A stretch of 64,000 bases of DNA, taken from assembly GCA_031841125.1 (NCBI GenBank), contig CM063112.1, forward strand, positions 13,356,603-13,420,602, written 5' to 3'. Shown here one piece after another: positions 1-11,031 of this stretch; positions within the stretch are counted from its first letter, which is position 1; each line of letters begins with the position of its first letter. The DNA is from Acanthococcus lagerstroemiae. Taxonomy: Eukaryota; Arthropoda; Insecta; Hemiptera; Eriococcidae. Below the pieces are notes generated by a model that saw nothing but the letters and a program-made list of their open reading frames with translations, did not search any database and was not told where the DNA came from. The position numbers were made by a program, and so were the translations under genes.

Positions 1-311
1 TTCTAACGCAAGCCCATTCGAGGCGTTTCCGGGATATGGGGTGCGGTGTCCCGGGGCCAATTTGGCATCCGTGCGTCGCCATACGCCCCTCTATCATCAT
101 TACCCGGCTAACGTACGGAGCCCAAACTTGGGCCCTGACTAAATACCAGTTAAACAGATTACAAGTAACTCAAAACAAAATGGTAAGAAGCCTCTTCAAC
201 ATCAACTCTGTCCTGAATCCTACACATCGTATTAACACTCAAACACGGCCGCAAATGGAGGGCTCTAATCCTCTGAACGATCCCCAAAAATTGAAACGTA
301 ATACGAGCTGA
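1..311 (+). pseudogene. LINE reverse-transcriptase C-terminal fragment (RTE-like)
   Basis: Translation of about 110-230 gives LTYGAQTWALTKYQ followed by LQVTQNKMVRSLFNI. This is the region just after the RT thumb in RTE-like non-LTR retrotransposons, where TYGAxTW and a basic QxxMxRSM-like block are typical. The open frame runs from 36 to 311, but the residues before and after the core do not look like the family, so this is a short 5'- and 3'-truncated piece that also runs off the left edge. It resembles the LINE piece at 45170-45900 and the position near 36290 in the 34.7-36.8 kb copy. The family call rests on recalled motif similarity; the clade (RTE versus related clades) is less sure. 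Confidence 0.6.
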
Positions 312-1640
312 AAAATTTTGCAGCATCATTTTGATACTTGTTAAACTCCCTCTCCACTGCAGTTTCGGCTATTTGCGCTTATGCTCGATCATGTCCCGAG
401 CTTCCCTTATTCGAGTTTCCTGGCCTCGTCGATAACTCGTATCCTGTTTTCGCCTCCCTACTTAACACTTTCTTGATTACATAATATAAAAACTTTAGCA
501 AACCGGCGAAATTTACGATACCCATAAAACGTTCCGATTTTCCGATATGCACTTTTATTACGTGTTAATGCGAAAACTAGGAAATTCCTTTCTAAAAGGC
601 AGGTGTTGAGCTATCCGCAACAAGGAGGGCATGTGTATGTATAGCGGCTCGACCACGCAGTTTAAAACTGAAAAAGGGGACAAGTAAAGGAAGGAAATAC
701 AAAAAGGTAGATGAAGGAAGAAAAGGGGGAAAAAGAGCTAAAAAGCCTTCTTTTTATAATAGCGACGACATCGTATCGTGTAAACGCGCCGCTAACATAA
801 TAAGACGCACTCCACCGAACACCACCCCTCCCCCCGGCCACAAGTAATTATTAGCGGTGCTAGGTGCTATTAATGCTTCGCTTTATCGCCAGCTTTTGAA
901 GATTTCTTTTTTCTTTTTTTTTTTCTTTTTTTATCCGCAACACTACAAGTATTTTGCCATCAATTACTGGTATGTACAGGGCGCAGTGCGTTCACCGAGT
1001 ACGGCGGAACCATGCAACTCGACAGTTTAGTGCGAATGTCACGCGACCTTTTCTCTGCTTCTCACATGCAGAGTGGTCCTGATTTATTCGACTTCCAATT
1101 TTTTTTCTTTCTAATGGACAGCACCTTAAATCAGTTTCAAATATTAAGGTGACACGACCCGTAGTTGATCACCAGCTAGTAGTTGATCAGCGAGGATAAG
1201 AATTGGGAAAATTGGGAGTTCAAAGTGAGTTAGGTTGGTACATTGGTGGCGAAATTAACTGTTACACTTCCACCTGAAAGCCAGTAAATGTTATCAGCAT
1301 TCGAGGTCTCTATCACACTCTTTCATGGCGTTCAGTTTTCCCTATAGTACTTCGTTAAGAGAAATTTGCATAATTTCTCAAGATTTTAATTAGAAGAGAG
1401 CTTTAAAAATATTGATAATTACTCGTATAAGAAGGAACTATTGAACAAAGCCTCATAAATCAACGGAAAGAGGAGTTTGAGGGCATCACACTGATATGTA
1501 CTTGAAATCATAATTTCCTACCTTTTTTTACCGTCACAATATCAATGATCATCTAGTGGCAGGGAAAAGAGGTGAGTTTTCAATAGTTGATCCGCTGATC
1601 AATTTTTGGGTAAACTCTAAATTTCAATTTTTCTAGAGAT
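312..1640. other. No gene recognised; AT-rich with purine and pyrimidine tracts
   Basis: No coding potential was recognised. It holds a purine-rich tract (about 670-740), a T-rich tract (905-935) and a pair of short opposed copies of the string AGTTGATC near 1150-1190 and 1585-1600. Nothing else could be assigned. Confidence 0.5.
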
Positions 1641-3030
1641 ATAACACTCTGTAATAATTCCAAACTCAAGAACCGAGTCCAGGGATGAAGAGTGTTGGAC
1701 GAACCGTCTCTATCGGATCACTGATACTCGAACACCTAAAGAGGAACAAAGAGATATCAGGAACCCTAGGAAAACTGACTAGGGAAGCTTCAAAAATGCT
1801 TTCGAAAGACTGAAGAAGTAAAACTGGCAAAGGATTCAGAACGAGGACGATCTGGAAGCACAAGCCAGCATACTGGATTGTGCACTCTGGGGCGCCTATG
1901 AGAGCAACTGTGAGCCTACGACAGTAAAATTACGCAAAACCATCTGTAGGACAGCAGAGTTTGGGAACCGCAGGAAAAATGCTCGAAGCAGGCTGAGGGC
2001 TGCACTGAAAAATAATACGCCAGTGGGAATCATATCATGAGGCCCAAAAAGCATATAAAAAGGCAGTTAAGCGAGCCAACATAGAAGAGTGGAATAATTT
2101 CTGTAAATCTATAGAAAAGATACCGGAGACGGCACGTCTGCAAAAACTTCTCAGTAAAGCCGAGAGAGACAATAGAGCACCTCACTGACACGCACGTTCC
2201 GGGAGGAAAAATCTTAGAAAACACACAGCTGGAGCCGGAAGCCAACCGTGCGCAAAGCGGAACGGATTGGGAAACGGCGAAGGAGGTGGTTACACCAGAC
2301 CGGGTATGTTGGGCGTTAAACACATTCTCACCATACAAAGCACCGGGCCCGGATGGAATCTATCCAGTCTGCCTACAGACAAGCCACACGGTACACTGAC
2401 ACCCACACGGAAGGCTTGAGAAAAGAGGTGGCCAAGCATTCTCGGAAAAGAGGAGCATGTGTGGTTTGCAGAGGTCTCTAAGAATAACCCAGATGTAGGA
2501 ATCGGAATGATGAATGCAAAAAGTGCTGACAACTATTCAATGGCACTGGGTGAGGGCGTCACTATCCTCCAAACAGAGGTAATAGTGATCACGGAGACCA
2601 CTGATAGAAGCCAGCAGAAGGGCCTTGTTAATAAGCGGATCTATATATCTATCTGTACAGACAGTCAAACGGCTATTAAGACTCTATCGTCACACCAAAC
2701 TACAACCCTGGTGGTGGCGGACTGCGTTAACAAATTTTACACCCTTGCCCAGGAGAGAACCGTGTCACCATACTATGAACACAGGGACACTGCGGCAGAA
2801 AAGAGAACACGATCACTGACAAGCTAGCAAAGGAGGGCATAAAAAAGGAACTGGCAGTGCCCAGGCCGTGTCTTTCTGTGGCATACAGCGTCATAAAATC
2901 CAAAGTGAAGGCTTGGATAAATAAGTAGATGGAAATGCACTGGCGGATGGCCAGTGGCATGAAAGTTAGCTAAACATTGATAGGAGACGCCCCCAGTAAA
3001 CACCACTCTTTCGAGATTTGCAAACGTTTC
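1641..3030 (+). pseudogene. Decayed LINE with RNase H domain; RT core deleted
   Basis: Three blocks of one non-LTR retrotransposon follow each other on the plus strand in broken frames. Around 1990-2380 is the linker and start of RT, ending in FSPYKAPGPDGIYPVCLQ, the classic first RT block of I/R1/LOA-type elements. At 2459-2827 is an RNase H-like domain: a conserved acidic residue in QTEVIVITE, then YISICTDSQTAIKTLSS carrying the CTDSQ aspartate, then a degraded histidine/DE box (YYEHRDTAAEK). At about 2860-3030 is a C-terminal tail (VIKSKVKAWINK and following). The RT catalytic region expected between the first RT block and RNase H is missing: only about 60 bases separate them. RNase H downstream of RT suggests an I- or LOA-like element; the clade is an inference. 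Frameshifts and stops make this a pseudogene. Confidence 0.7.
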
Positions 3031-3262
3031 TCTATGTATTCTCCACCTTCATGCCAGTTTTCAGCGTTTTTAGAGTGGTGGCACATACCTAAACGGTGAA
3101 AAAACTATTTTTTTCCCACTGATTTTTGCTCATGATCTGAAAACTTAGATCCGGTACCAAATTCTTTTCAAATAAGAGCTATATGAAGAGTAATCTCCCT
3201 CTAAAATTTTTAGCTACCCTGTACTTTTTCAACGGGGCTATGATACTTCTTCACTTTTATTA
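3016..3262 (+). repeat. Left arm of a ~245-bp inverted repeat
   Basis: This stretch is an imperfect reverse complement of 6116-6364. Shared blocks include AGTGGTGGCACATACCTA near 3073, TTTTTAGCTACCCTGTAC near 3208 and TATGATACTTCTTCA near 3239. The identity is high but not perfect, by eye roughly 80%. The arms bracket about 2.85 kb of repeat-derived DNA. They may be termini of one element or two unrelated insertions of the same repeat in opposite orientations. Confidence 0.75.
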
Positions 3263-3270
3263 AGTATTAG

Positions 3271-3824
3271 CTGACCCGCTTCGCGGCTCATCTAGACAGT
3301 GGGCTAAAGTGAGTTGGCTAAAGTGAGTTGGCTAAAGTGTGTTGGGTTAGCTGAGTTAGTCCCTTCCTCTTCCTTTTACAGCAAACCGCTTTCTCACCCT
3401 TCCAACGATTCCCTGTGATCCACATCCGTGATCTTTTCCTGCCTGAAAACCTGCAGTTTCCTCCCTCCACCCTTCCCGCACTGCCGGCATCAGCTGCTAA
3501 TGTGACTGATAAGCGCGTGGTCACTTCACTTCTTTTTTAATGTTTATAGACTTCACTTTCTGCTTCTGCGGATTTAGAAGCCAAGCTACTACAGGCACTC
3601 AACTAAATGTCCCCCTCAACTACTTCATATCCGCCTAATGAGCTACAGGTCAAACATTGTTAATTATTTCCCAGTTATGTTTTCTGCAACTGTCTCTTTT
3701 TTTCTGTCTGCCTCTTCATCTTTTTCTCTTTCTCCAAATTTCCTTCCTTTTTCCTGCTGTTTTTGTAGAAAACTTTGCTGCCTCTCGAAATGTGTCACCT
3801 TAGGCACTTGCCTAATGTGCCTAT
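3271..3824 (+). repeat. Tandem repeat copy A (unit with CCCGCTTCGCGGCTCATC head)
   Basis: The unit begins with ACCCGCTTCGCGGCTCATCT followed by several GTGAGTTGGCTAAA repeats, and continues with a C/T-rich body (CCCTGTGAT, CTTTTCCTGCCTGAAAAC, GCTGCTAATG, GTGGTCACTTCACTT). The same order of blocks recurs in the next unit at 3825-4590, so these are diverged tandem copies of one repeat. No protein is recognised. Confidence 0.7.
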
Positions 3825-4590
3825 CAGGACCCGCTTCGCGGCTCATCTAGACCGTGGGCAAGGTAAGTTGGCTAAAGTGAGCTGGCTATAGTGAGTTGGC
3901 CTAAGTATGTTAGATGGGAGGGGGGTGCTACTTGCCAAATTTTAACATAGTGTGACGAAGTTCAATGTAAAATAATTCCAAAAAGTTCCAGTTGAAGAAA
4001 AAGTTTGGGGCCTGTAGGGGAAAATATTGTGGCCCTCCTCTGTGGTGTGGAGACACGCGAATACATATCAAAATTTAACCGCACGGAGCTCCGCGGGCAG
4101 TAGTATGTCCTCTCTTCTTCCCGTTCCGCGAACTGCTTTCCCATCTTCCCTCTCGGTCGTTCCAGCGATTCCCTGTGATTTACACCTGTGATCTTTTCCT
4201 GCCTGAAAACTCTTGCAGTTTTCGTCCCTCTACCGTTCCCGCACTGCCAGCATCGGCTGCTAATGCGACTGATAAGCGGGTGGTCACTTCACTTTTTTTT
4301 TTTTCAATGTCTTATGAACTCCACTTTCTCCTACACTCCTTGTAACCAGCTCCGGTTGTAGAAGCTAAGCCGGTATAGGCACTCAATAAAATATCCCACT
4401 CACCCCCATATCCTCCTGAAGAGCTACAGGTCAAAAATTAGTAATTAATCCCCAATTGTATTTTCTGCAACTTCTATAATATTTTCCTCTTTTTTCTCTC
4501 TGTCTGTTCTTCTTTTTCGCTTTTTCAGTGTTTCCGAATTTCCACTCTTTTTTCCCGCTCTAGGCACTTACTTAACGTGCTCATTGGGAA
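3825..4590 (+). repeat. Tandem repeat copy B, with an internal insert
   Basis: The head CCCGCTTCGCGGCTCATC starts near 3830 and the pyrimidine-rich body near 4098-4500 matches copy A block by block. Between head and body lies an extra segment (about 3935-4060, CCAAATTTTAACAT... TGTGGC) that also occurs separately at 5238-5350. So copy B either gained this segment or copy A lost it. Confidence 0.65.
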
Positions 4591-6115
4591 ACCCGTCGCT
4601 GGAACTGATTGTACATAAAAGGAGTTGCGTTGGTAGGTATTAAATAGATATATGGTGACAGCGGCCTTGTCTTACATCCATTTATGGTTTCCAAAAACTG
4701 AAATCTTTGGCATACAGGCTGAAAATGGTCCGTGAGGTACCTGAAGGGAGACAGTTACAGATAAAATAAAAAATCGCAATGGTTCGGTTTTTACTAGTGG
4801 TTATTGTAATAGTAAAGAAAGAAAGAAAAAAAAAGAGAAAAGAATAGAAGAATAGGCGCATAAATAAATGTGTTCCTCTTCTCTACCTTTTCTTTGTGTA
4901 GCAACTCTCACTGCGTTCAGTTGGAGGACCCTGATCTATTTTCAGTTCACTGCTTCACATTTGTGTTATTCAGAGGAATATGTTCCTGTTTTTAAAAATT
5001 CAATCGGATAATTAGAAGAGATGCTGAACATGGTTTTCAAAAACTGAAATTTTAGGGCCTTTGGAGGTGATACATGGTTGAAAATGGGCCATGTGGTACA
5101 TAAATGAGTACGAAACAATATCAAAATATTATGGTTGTTTTAAATTAGATGTACGTGCAATAATGAAGCATTTTGAGCTCGTTTTGGAAATTTCAAATTT
5201 TCAACCCCCCAATAATTTCTGAAGGGAGACAGTTACAGTCACCAAATTTTAACATAATGTGAAGAAGTTCGATGTAAAACAATTCCGGAAAGTTCACGTT
5301 GAAAAAAAAAATTAGGGGCCACAGAGGGCAAAAGTTTGTGGCTCCCTCCTAATTAGGGTACCGAAATTTTTTATAGCCTAAAACCTATTCCGGGTTCATA
5401 CAAACACATCCAGAAAGTACAAACCCCCCCGCTCTTATGGTTCAGCCACCAACCTCGAACAAACCAACAAACAAACGAACACACAGACATACATTCACTT
5501 TTATATAGCAGAATAATCACTGTAGATTGATAAATGATGGAAATGAAATTCAAAAACAAATAAATTATTTAAATAAATAAAATGCGCGTAAAAACGCCTT
5601 GAATAACTTTGGTATAAATAGTATTTCTGACCTTTCATTTGTTTCCAGTACCTATAAGTTTCACCGAAAAGCTTTATAGGATACAAGTACTACAGATTTG
5701 ATTCATGATGAATAAAGGAATCTGACATCAACATACACACTAATAAACAAACTGGTATTTTGAGGAAATGAAGGGGAAAAAAATTATTCAAAAATATAAG
5801 TCAACAAGTCTATACACGCAAAACGTAAGTTCAAGTTAATCACTTTTAAAATAATCAATCAAAATATAACTAATATTTAAAAAGAAGAAAAAAAAAAAAA
5901 AGTTTGAAAAGGAATAAATTACTTGCAAAACGTAACACGGTTTGAATACTCTAATCTTTTTTCTTCATCACTATCTTCATTAATTACAATTTCAATTTGC
6001 ACTTTTACAATAATTGCTTCTTCTAATGTTATTCAAAGCCTTTTTACGAGCATTTTTTTGTTGATTTTTTAAAATTTTATTTCCATCATTTATCTATCTA
6101 AAATCAGTATAGTAG
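4591..6115. repeat. Shuffled repeat-derived DNA without a gene
   Basis: Two diverged direct copies of a ~65-bp block beginning TGGTTTCCAAAAACTGAAAT lie at about 4686-4745 and 5032-5104, and GAAGGGAGACAGTTACAG occurs at 4742 and 5220. The block 5238-5350 repeats 3935-4060. From 5351 to 6115 the DNA is AT-rich with an A-run near 5885 and no recognisable product. Confidence 0.5.
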
Positions 6116-6364
6116 AAATAAAGAAGTATGATATCCCGCCAGTGAAAAAGTACTGGGTAGCTAAAAATTTTAGAGGGCGGTTAGCCTTCATATAGCTCTT
6201 ACTTGAAAAGAAATTAGTGCCAGATCTGGTTTTTCAGCTTCATTAGCAAAAATCAGTGAAAAAAAAAACACGAAAAGATAGTTTTTTGAGCGTTTAGGTA
6301 TGTGCCACCATTCTAAAAATGCTGAAAATTGGCATAAAGGTTGGGAATACACTGAGAAATATTT
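6116..6364 (-). repeat. Right arm of the ~245-bp inverted repeat
   Basis: Imperfect reverse complement of 3016-3262; see the left arm. Diagnostic strings in plus-strand reading are AAAAGTACTGGGTAGCTAAA near 6147 and TAGGTATGTGCCACC near 6296. Confidence 0.75.
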
Positions 6365-7240
6365 TCAAATTAAAATTTTTTGACAGCTCGAAAATAGCGG
6401 CGTGAACGCCATTTTGAAAATTTCAAAATCGATTTTGGAGTTTAAAAAGTCGAAGGAAATTTCAAAAAAATTGATTGTATTTATACCAGGAGTATTCACC
6501 TTAATGCCAAATTTCATATAATTCGAACAAAACATGCCTAAGATAGAGCTGAAAGAGTGAAAATCATATATTTTGAGGTCACACCCCTCTGGAGGAGGGG
6601 AGGATTGTAACAATGGGGATCGGTTCCCATAAAATGAAATAAAATCCTACAAAGACAGTGATAAAATACAAAATAGTATGACTAAACGATGTGGGATTAT
6701 TGGTCCAAGGAGATATAATCCCAAAGTATCCACATATTGAGTCCAGTTATAAAGATCAAATAGTAGTCACTTTTATGACATGGTTTCCACGGTTCGGCCC
6801 CTTTTAGTAAACCCCTGGGGAGAAGAAGACGGTTACAGCCTAAAAAGTGGCCCAGAAATCGATTTCAGCAACCCTTCAACTTATACATCGAATACCATAT
6901 TTGGTCTTACTTCACTTCGGTTTCACCTTCAGAAAAATGTTGTTGAAAAGTAATCAACAAAGTTCGATTTCAGAATTACAATATATCTATAAAACTGAAT
7001 CACAATTCTAAACTTTCAAAGTGAAATTTCATCAAGCAAAATTTATTAGAATAATACTTCGAAGAAAGAATAAAAATTGTCAACACTATCGGGATGCCTA
7101 TCTTCAGTCTTGTGGGAACGACCGAAGTCTGAACAATTTTTGCTTGAATTTTATGAATCAAGTTTTCAAACTCACTCGTGTAGTCCCTTTATTATTAAGA
7201 ATAAGCACTAAACTAGTTATGTACTCATAATTTTTGCTAT
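6365..7240. other. No gene recognised
   Basis: AT-rich sequence with only short chance reading frames. A small palindrome CCCCTCTGGAGGAGGGG sits near 6585. No repeat partner was found inside the window. Confidence 0.45.
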
Positions 7241-7291
7241 TTAGGGTAAAGGTGGCGAAGATGCCGCAGAGGCAAGGATGCCGCACCTTCA
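7241..7291 (+). repeat. Left terminal inverted repeat of the 7.2-10.3 kb element
   Basis: Pairs with 10299-10335. Contains two direct copies of a GATGCCGCA-type motif. Confidence 0.65.
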
Positions 7292-8043
7292 AAATAAATA
7301 CATTGGCAACACTGAACCATGAAAACGACATTGTCATTATACGCCCCAGGCTACACTGACTTCTAGATAGCGTTTTCTTTTCACAGCGGAAGATATACAT
7401 ATGTGGTTCCGTGATTCTTTATTTACAAATTAGTACCCACTAAACGTGAATAAAATTTTCTTATCAGTACTACTGTTTTTGTATTTGGTCGAAGAAGAAT
7501 ACATTTATTCTGGTGAAGCGAAACGCGTGAAAGCAAAAAGTAAGTAAATTTATTGTAGAATACAATGAGGACATAACATTTACAATGTAAGGTTGGTGAA
7601 GATGGCAAACATGAGTGGAGGCTAAGATGCCGCACTTCCCGCTGCGGAAAAATCACAATTTCTGTCAATCTGTCACTGACAAATTGAGCCAAATCGAGTC
7701 AGACCCTGTGTCACAGCTGAAACTCTGCCCATCGGAGTAATCGTTGACAGAAGGTGCCAAAATTTCTTTGTAATGACAGAATTTTTTCATTTTTTTGTCA
7801 CACGGTTAAACGCAGAGCAACGTGAAGGTTGTGTTTTGTACTTCGTGTGCGTATCTTTTCCTTTGCGCTAGCTGCGTCATGGTAAGTTAAAAAGGCGCCG
7901 TCGCGTATTTAATGGAGCTCAGCCGACCTATGCGGCATCTTACCCGCCCTCAGAAACACTTCATCAAAAGTTGGACATTCGCACAACGTCATTGTTTCTT
8001 GGTTATTTTCATCATATTATATGATGCACTACAGACCACAGTA

Positions 8044-10240
8044 TACAGGGTTAGTCAGTTTAAAACGCAGCATGAAAAATCTCGTTCACGGCGTTTTAAA
8101 GCGTACTCGGTGCGTTTCTCATTCTTTCTAAAGGATAAAATAACTCTCGGGGATGCGAGGAAAGTGGCCGATGATTTTCGAAAAATTTCATCAACAATTT
8201 TTGAAGGAAAAAAATATCCGATAATTTCCGAAGAATCTCAACGGAAGTCTTTAGAAAAAATTTCCAATGTCTTCCAAAGAATTTCATTAAAATTCTTCGA
8301 GAAAATGTTCCGATTAAGAAATATTCGGGGGGGGGGGAACTCCGGTGGTTTTTGAAGAATTTTATCGAAAATCTTCAGGAAAAATGTTCGGGAAAATTCT
8401 CCGATGACTTCTAAGGAATTTTATCGAAAATTTTTGGGATAATTTCCGAGAAATCTCTGTTTTCTAAAGAATTCTTTCAAAAATCTTCGGGGGAGTTTTC
8501 CGATCATTCTTAAGAATTTCACAGGTAATATTCATGGGAAAACCCAGACAGATTTTGAAGAATTTTATCGGCAATCTTCAAGTACAATGTTCTCCGAAGA
8601 ATTTCATCGAAAACCTACGGGGAAAATCTCCGGGAAAATTCTCCTATGACATCTAAGGAATTTTATCGAAAATTTTTGAAGAAAAAAAAAACGATAATTT
8701 CTGTAAAATCTTCTCAGAAATCTTCAGAAGAAATTTCCAATGTTTTCCAAAAAGTAACATTATAAAATTCGTCGAGAAAATTTTCCGATAATTTTTGAAG
8801 AATTTCCTAGGAAATATTCGGGGGAACAGCCGATGGTTTGTAGAGAATTTTATCAAAAACCTTCAGAAAAAATGTTCAATAATGCCCGAAGAATTTCATT
8901 GTAAATCTTCGGACAAAATCTCCGATAATTTTTAAAGAATTTCATCAGAAATTTTTAGAAACAGTTTTGATAATTTTTGCATGGTTATGCAGTTTAAAAT
9001 TCCACCGGAAACTTTTCCCGGATATTTCTTGAGAAATTCTTCAAAAATTATCGGAACCCCCCCCCCCCCGAAGAGTTTTAAAGAATTTCTTCGGAAAACA
9101 TTGGAAATTTTTTCTGAAGATTTCCAGTAAGATCCTTCGGAAATTATCGGAGTTGTTTTTCAACAGTCATGGGGATCTTTTCGAAAATTGGTCAAAAAAT
9201 TCTTTGATTGAAAAATTTCCAATGCAATTCTTGGGACATTATCGAATTTTTTCAGCAAAAATTTCTGTTGAAAGTTTGTAAAAATCATTAAAAGGTTTCC
9301 CCGAAGTTTCGGATGAAATTTCTCGAAGATCTTCCTGAAGATTTTAGATTAAATTTTTCAAAAACTGACGGAGTTCCCCCTCCCCAATATTTCCTATGAA
9401 ATACTTCCAAAGTTGTCGGAAAATTTTCTCGAAGTAATTTCTTGTTGGAAAATATTGGAAATTTTCTCAAAAGATTTCCGAAAAAATTCTGCGAGAGATT
9501 TTTTATTGAATTGTTCAAGAACTGACGGAGTCCCCCCCCCCGCGAATTATTTCTTTTGAAATACTTCCAAAGTTATTGGGAGATTTTCCAGAAGTAGTTT
9601 TTTATTGGAAAATATTGAAGATTTTCTCAAAAGATTTACGATAAAATTCTTGGAAATTTTCAGATTTTCTTTCCATCTCCGATGAACTTCCTTTAAAAAT
9701 CATCCGGGATTTTTCCCGAATTTCTCTACCGATTTCCAGTGAGATTCTTCGGATATTATTGGAATTTTGTTTCCAAAAAATTTCTCATGAAATTCCTTAA
9801 AAATCATCGAAAATTATTCTTGAAGATTTTCGATGAATCTCTTCGGAGAATATTTTTCCTGGAAGTTAGTTGTATCGAAAATTACCGGAATTTGTTTCCG
9901 AAAATTTCCAGTGAAATTCCTCAAAAATCATTAGAAAATTTTCCCAAAGATTTTCGATGAAATTCTTCGAAAATCATAGGAGATTTCCCCCGATGATTAT
10001 TGAATAAGAAACGCACCGAGTACCCTTCACTAATTCATTGTTAAAAAAAAATAAGAGACGCTCCGAGTACTCTTCACTTGTAAAACAAGATTTTTCATGC
10101 TGCGTTTTACACTGACTAAGCAGTTCCGTCGTTGCATTGGCTTATCATAATACGAGTGTACGCACCGCGTCGGTCTAGTCACATTAACACGCAGCGAACG
10201 GGATTTTCCTATGCTGCGTTTTAAACTGACTAACCCTGTA
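8044..10240. mobile_element. Foldback element 1 with minisatellite arms
   Basis: The left end reads TACAGGGTTAGTCAGTTT then AAAACGCAGCAT; the right end is the reverse complement (ATGCTGCGTTTTAAACTGAC then TAACCCTGTA). TA dinucleotides at 8042-8043 and 10241-10242 could be the target duplication. Inside, a degenerate unit around GAATTTCATCGAAAATCTTC recurs every 40-60 bp. In the left half (to about 8990) it reads in that orientation; in the right half it reads as its reverse complement (GATGAAATTCTTCGAAAATC), so the whole element is one long imperfect inverted repeat. The right end carries a second internal copy of its terminal module (about 10053-10125). Runs of nine or more G or C occur at about 8328, 9058 and 9532. 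Many stop-poor frames arise from the repeat (for example a recurring MKFFENHR-like string) and are not believed to be genes. The architecture matches foldback (FB-like) transposons; family membership is inferred. Confidence 0.75.
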
Positions 10241-10298
10241 TATATACTTCAAAATATTCTCAATTTGACTTCATAACCACGAGATATGGCAATTCACA

Positions 10299-10335
10299 GA
10301 AAGGTGCGGCATCTTTGCCATCTTTACCCTATGTA
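10299..10335 (-). repeat. Right terminal inverted repeat of the 7.2-10.3 kb element
   Basis: Reverse complement of the left end: AGGTGCGGCATCTTTGCC followed by TTTACCCTA. Confidence 0.65.
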
Positions 10336-10733
10336 ATTTTTATTGCATTTTCACTGCTCTGTCTGTTGCTAGCCTTTGAAAGTTTTCTGCATAAGAATTT
10401 TGCGATCTGATTCATACAGAAAATTCACTTCCTTTCCAACTTCGGAACCTTGTAGCTCCGTTAATTTTTAACAGACACCAAATGTCAAGCTCCGAATACA
10501 AACACACATATGATCCACCTGTGCTGCGAAAATTGAGGCAATACAACATGAAAATGTGGCTCCTCGACTCGGAAAAACTTGAATCTCTCTCCAAATCTAA
10601 CCATCTTCATAATACACCTTTATACAAGTATTTTCGCAGTCCCTCTGACTTTGTGTAAGTTGTGCACCCTATGCTCCAAACACAAAACCGGTAGCACAAT
10701 GTATTCTGCAACGAATGAACAATGATCGCTTAC

Positions 10734-11031
10734 CTCGAACCGTGTGCGTCGTTTGCGTGATATCCGGTTGCATTGGAAGACCGTGCTGCAGCATATATTG
10801 TCGCTGGCTCAGCTGCAAATGGTGGACGAGCTGCTGCTGCTGGATGGCCATCTGCTGCAGAAAATTGGGCCTGCGCATAGCGGCCGCTGAATTCAAGAAC
10901 TGGGTGGCGTGCGGCGGTAAATTCAGACGATGCTGATCCGGCATCTGGTGCATTGTCGTTCGCGAAATAGCTGGGGCACCAGGTTCAGCGAGAAGCCGAC
11001 GAGTCATCGACAATGACGGACTTCATCGTAC
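10734..11031 (-). CDS. Host coding exon, Q/H-rich protein (unidentified)
   Basis: On the minus strand a good acceptor (pyrimidine tract then TTTTGATTGCAG) ends just before 11031 and a strong donor (GAG|GTAAGC) follows 10734. Within the 298-base exon an ATG at 11007 opens a frame of 91 codons plus one base to the donor, so the intron phase is 1. The protein starts MTRRLLAEPGAP, continues MHQMPDQHRLNLPPHATQFL and then is rich in Gln, His, Leu and Met (QQMAIQQQQLVHHLQ). A stop precedes the ATG in the same frame inside the exon, so this may be the first coding exon with a little 5' UTR. GC content and codon use are richer than the surrounding DNA, and no transposon similarity is seen. Gln/His-rich stretches are common in transcriptional regulators, but I cannot name the gene. 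The next exons are not evident in this window. Confidence 0.6.

Larger units (their letters stand above)
7241..10335. mobile_element. Inverted-repeat element (TAGGGTAAAG ends) hosting a foldback element
   Basis: The left end (about 7241-7291) reads TAGGGTAAAGGTGGCGAAG and then ATGCCGCACCTT; the right end (about 10299-10335) is its reverse complement with a few changes (AAGGTGCGGCATCTTTGCC then ATCTTTACCCTA). The core motif AAGATGCCGC is also repeated internally near 7258 and 7626, and in opposite orientation near 7933, which resembles subterminal repeats of DNA transposons. No transposase could be read in 7292-8040. No clean target-site duplication is visible, so superfamily is unassigned. 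The 8044-10240 foldback element sits inside and accounts for most of its length. Confidence 0.6.

Noticed and set aside
8096..9960. Several 60-150-codon frames on both strands
   Set aside because: They arise from the foldback minisatellite (repeating MKFFENHR-like words), lack starts in context and appear equally on both strands.
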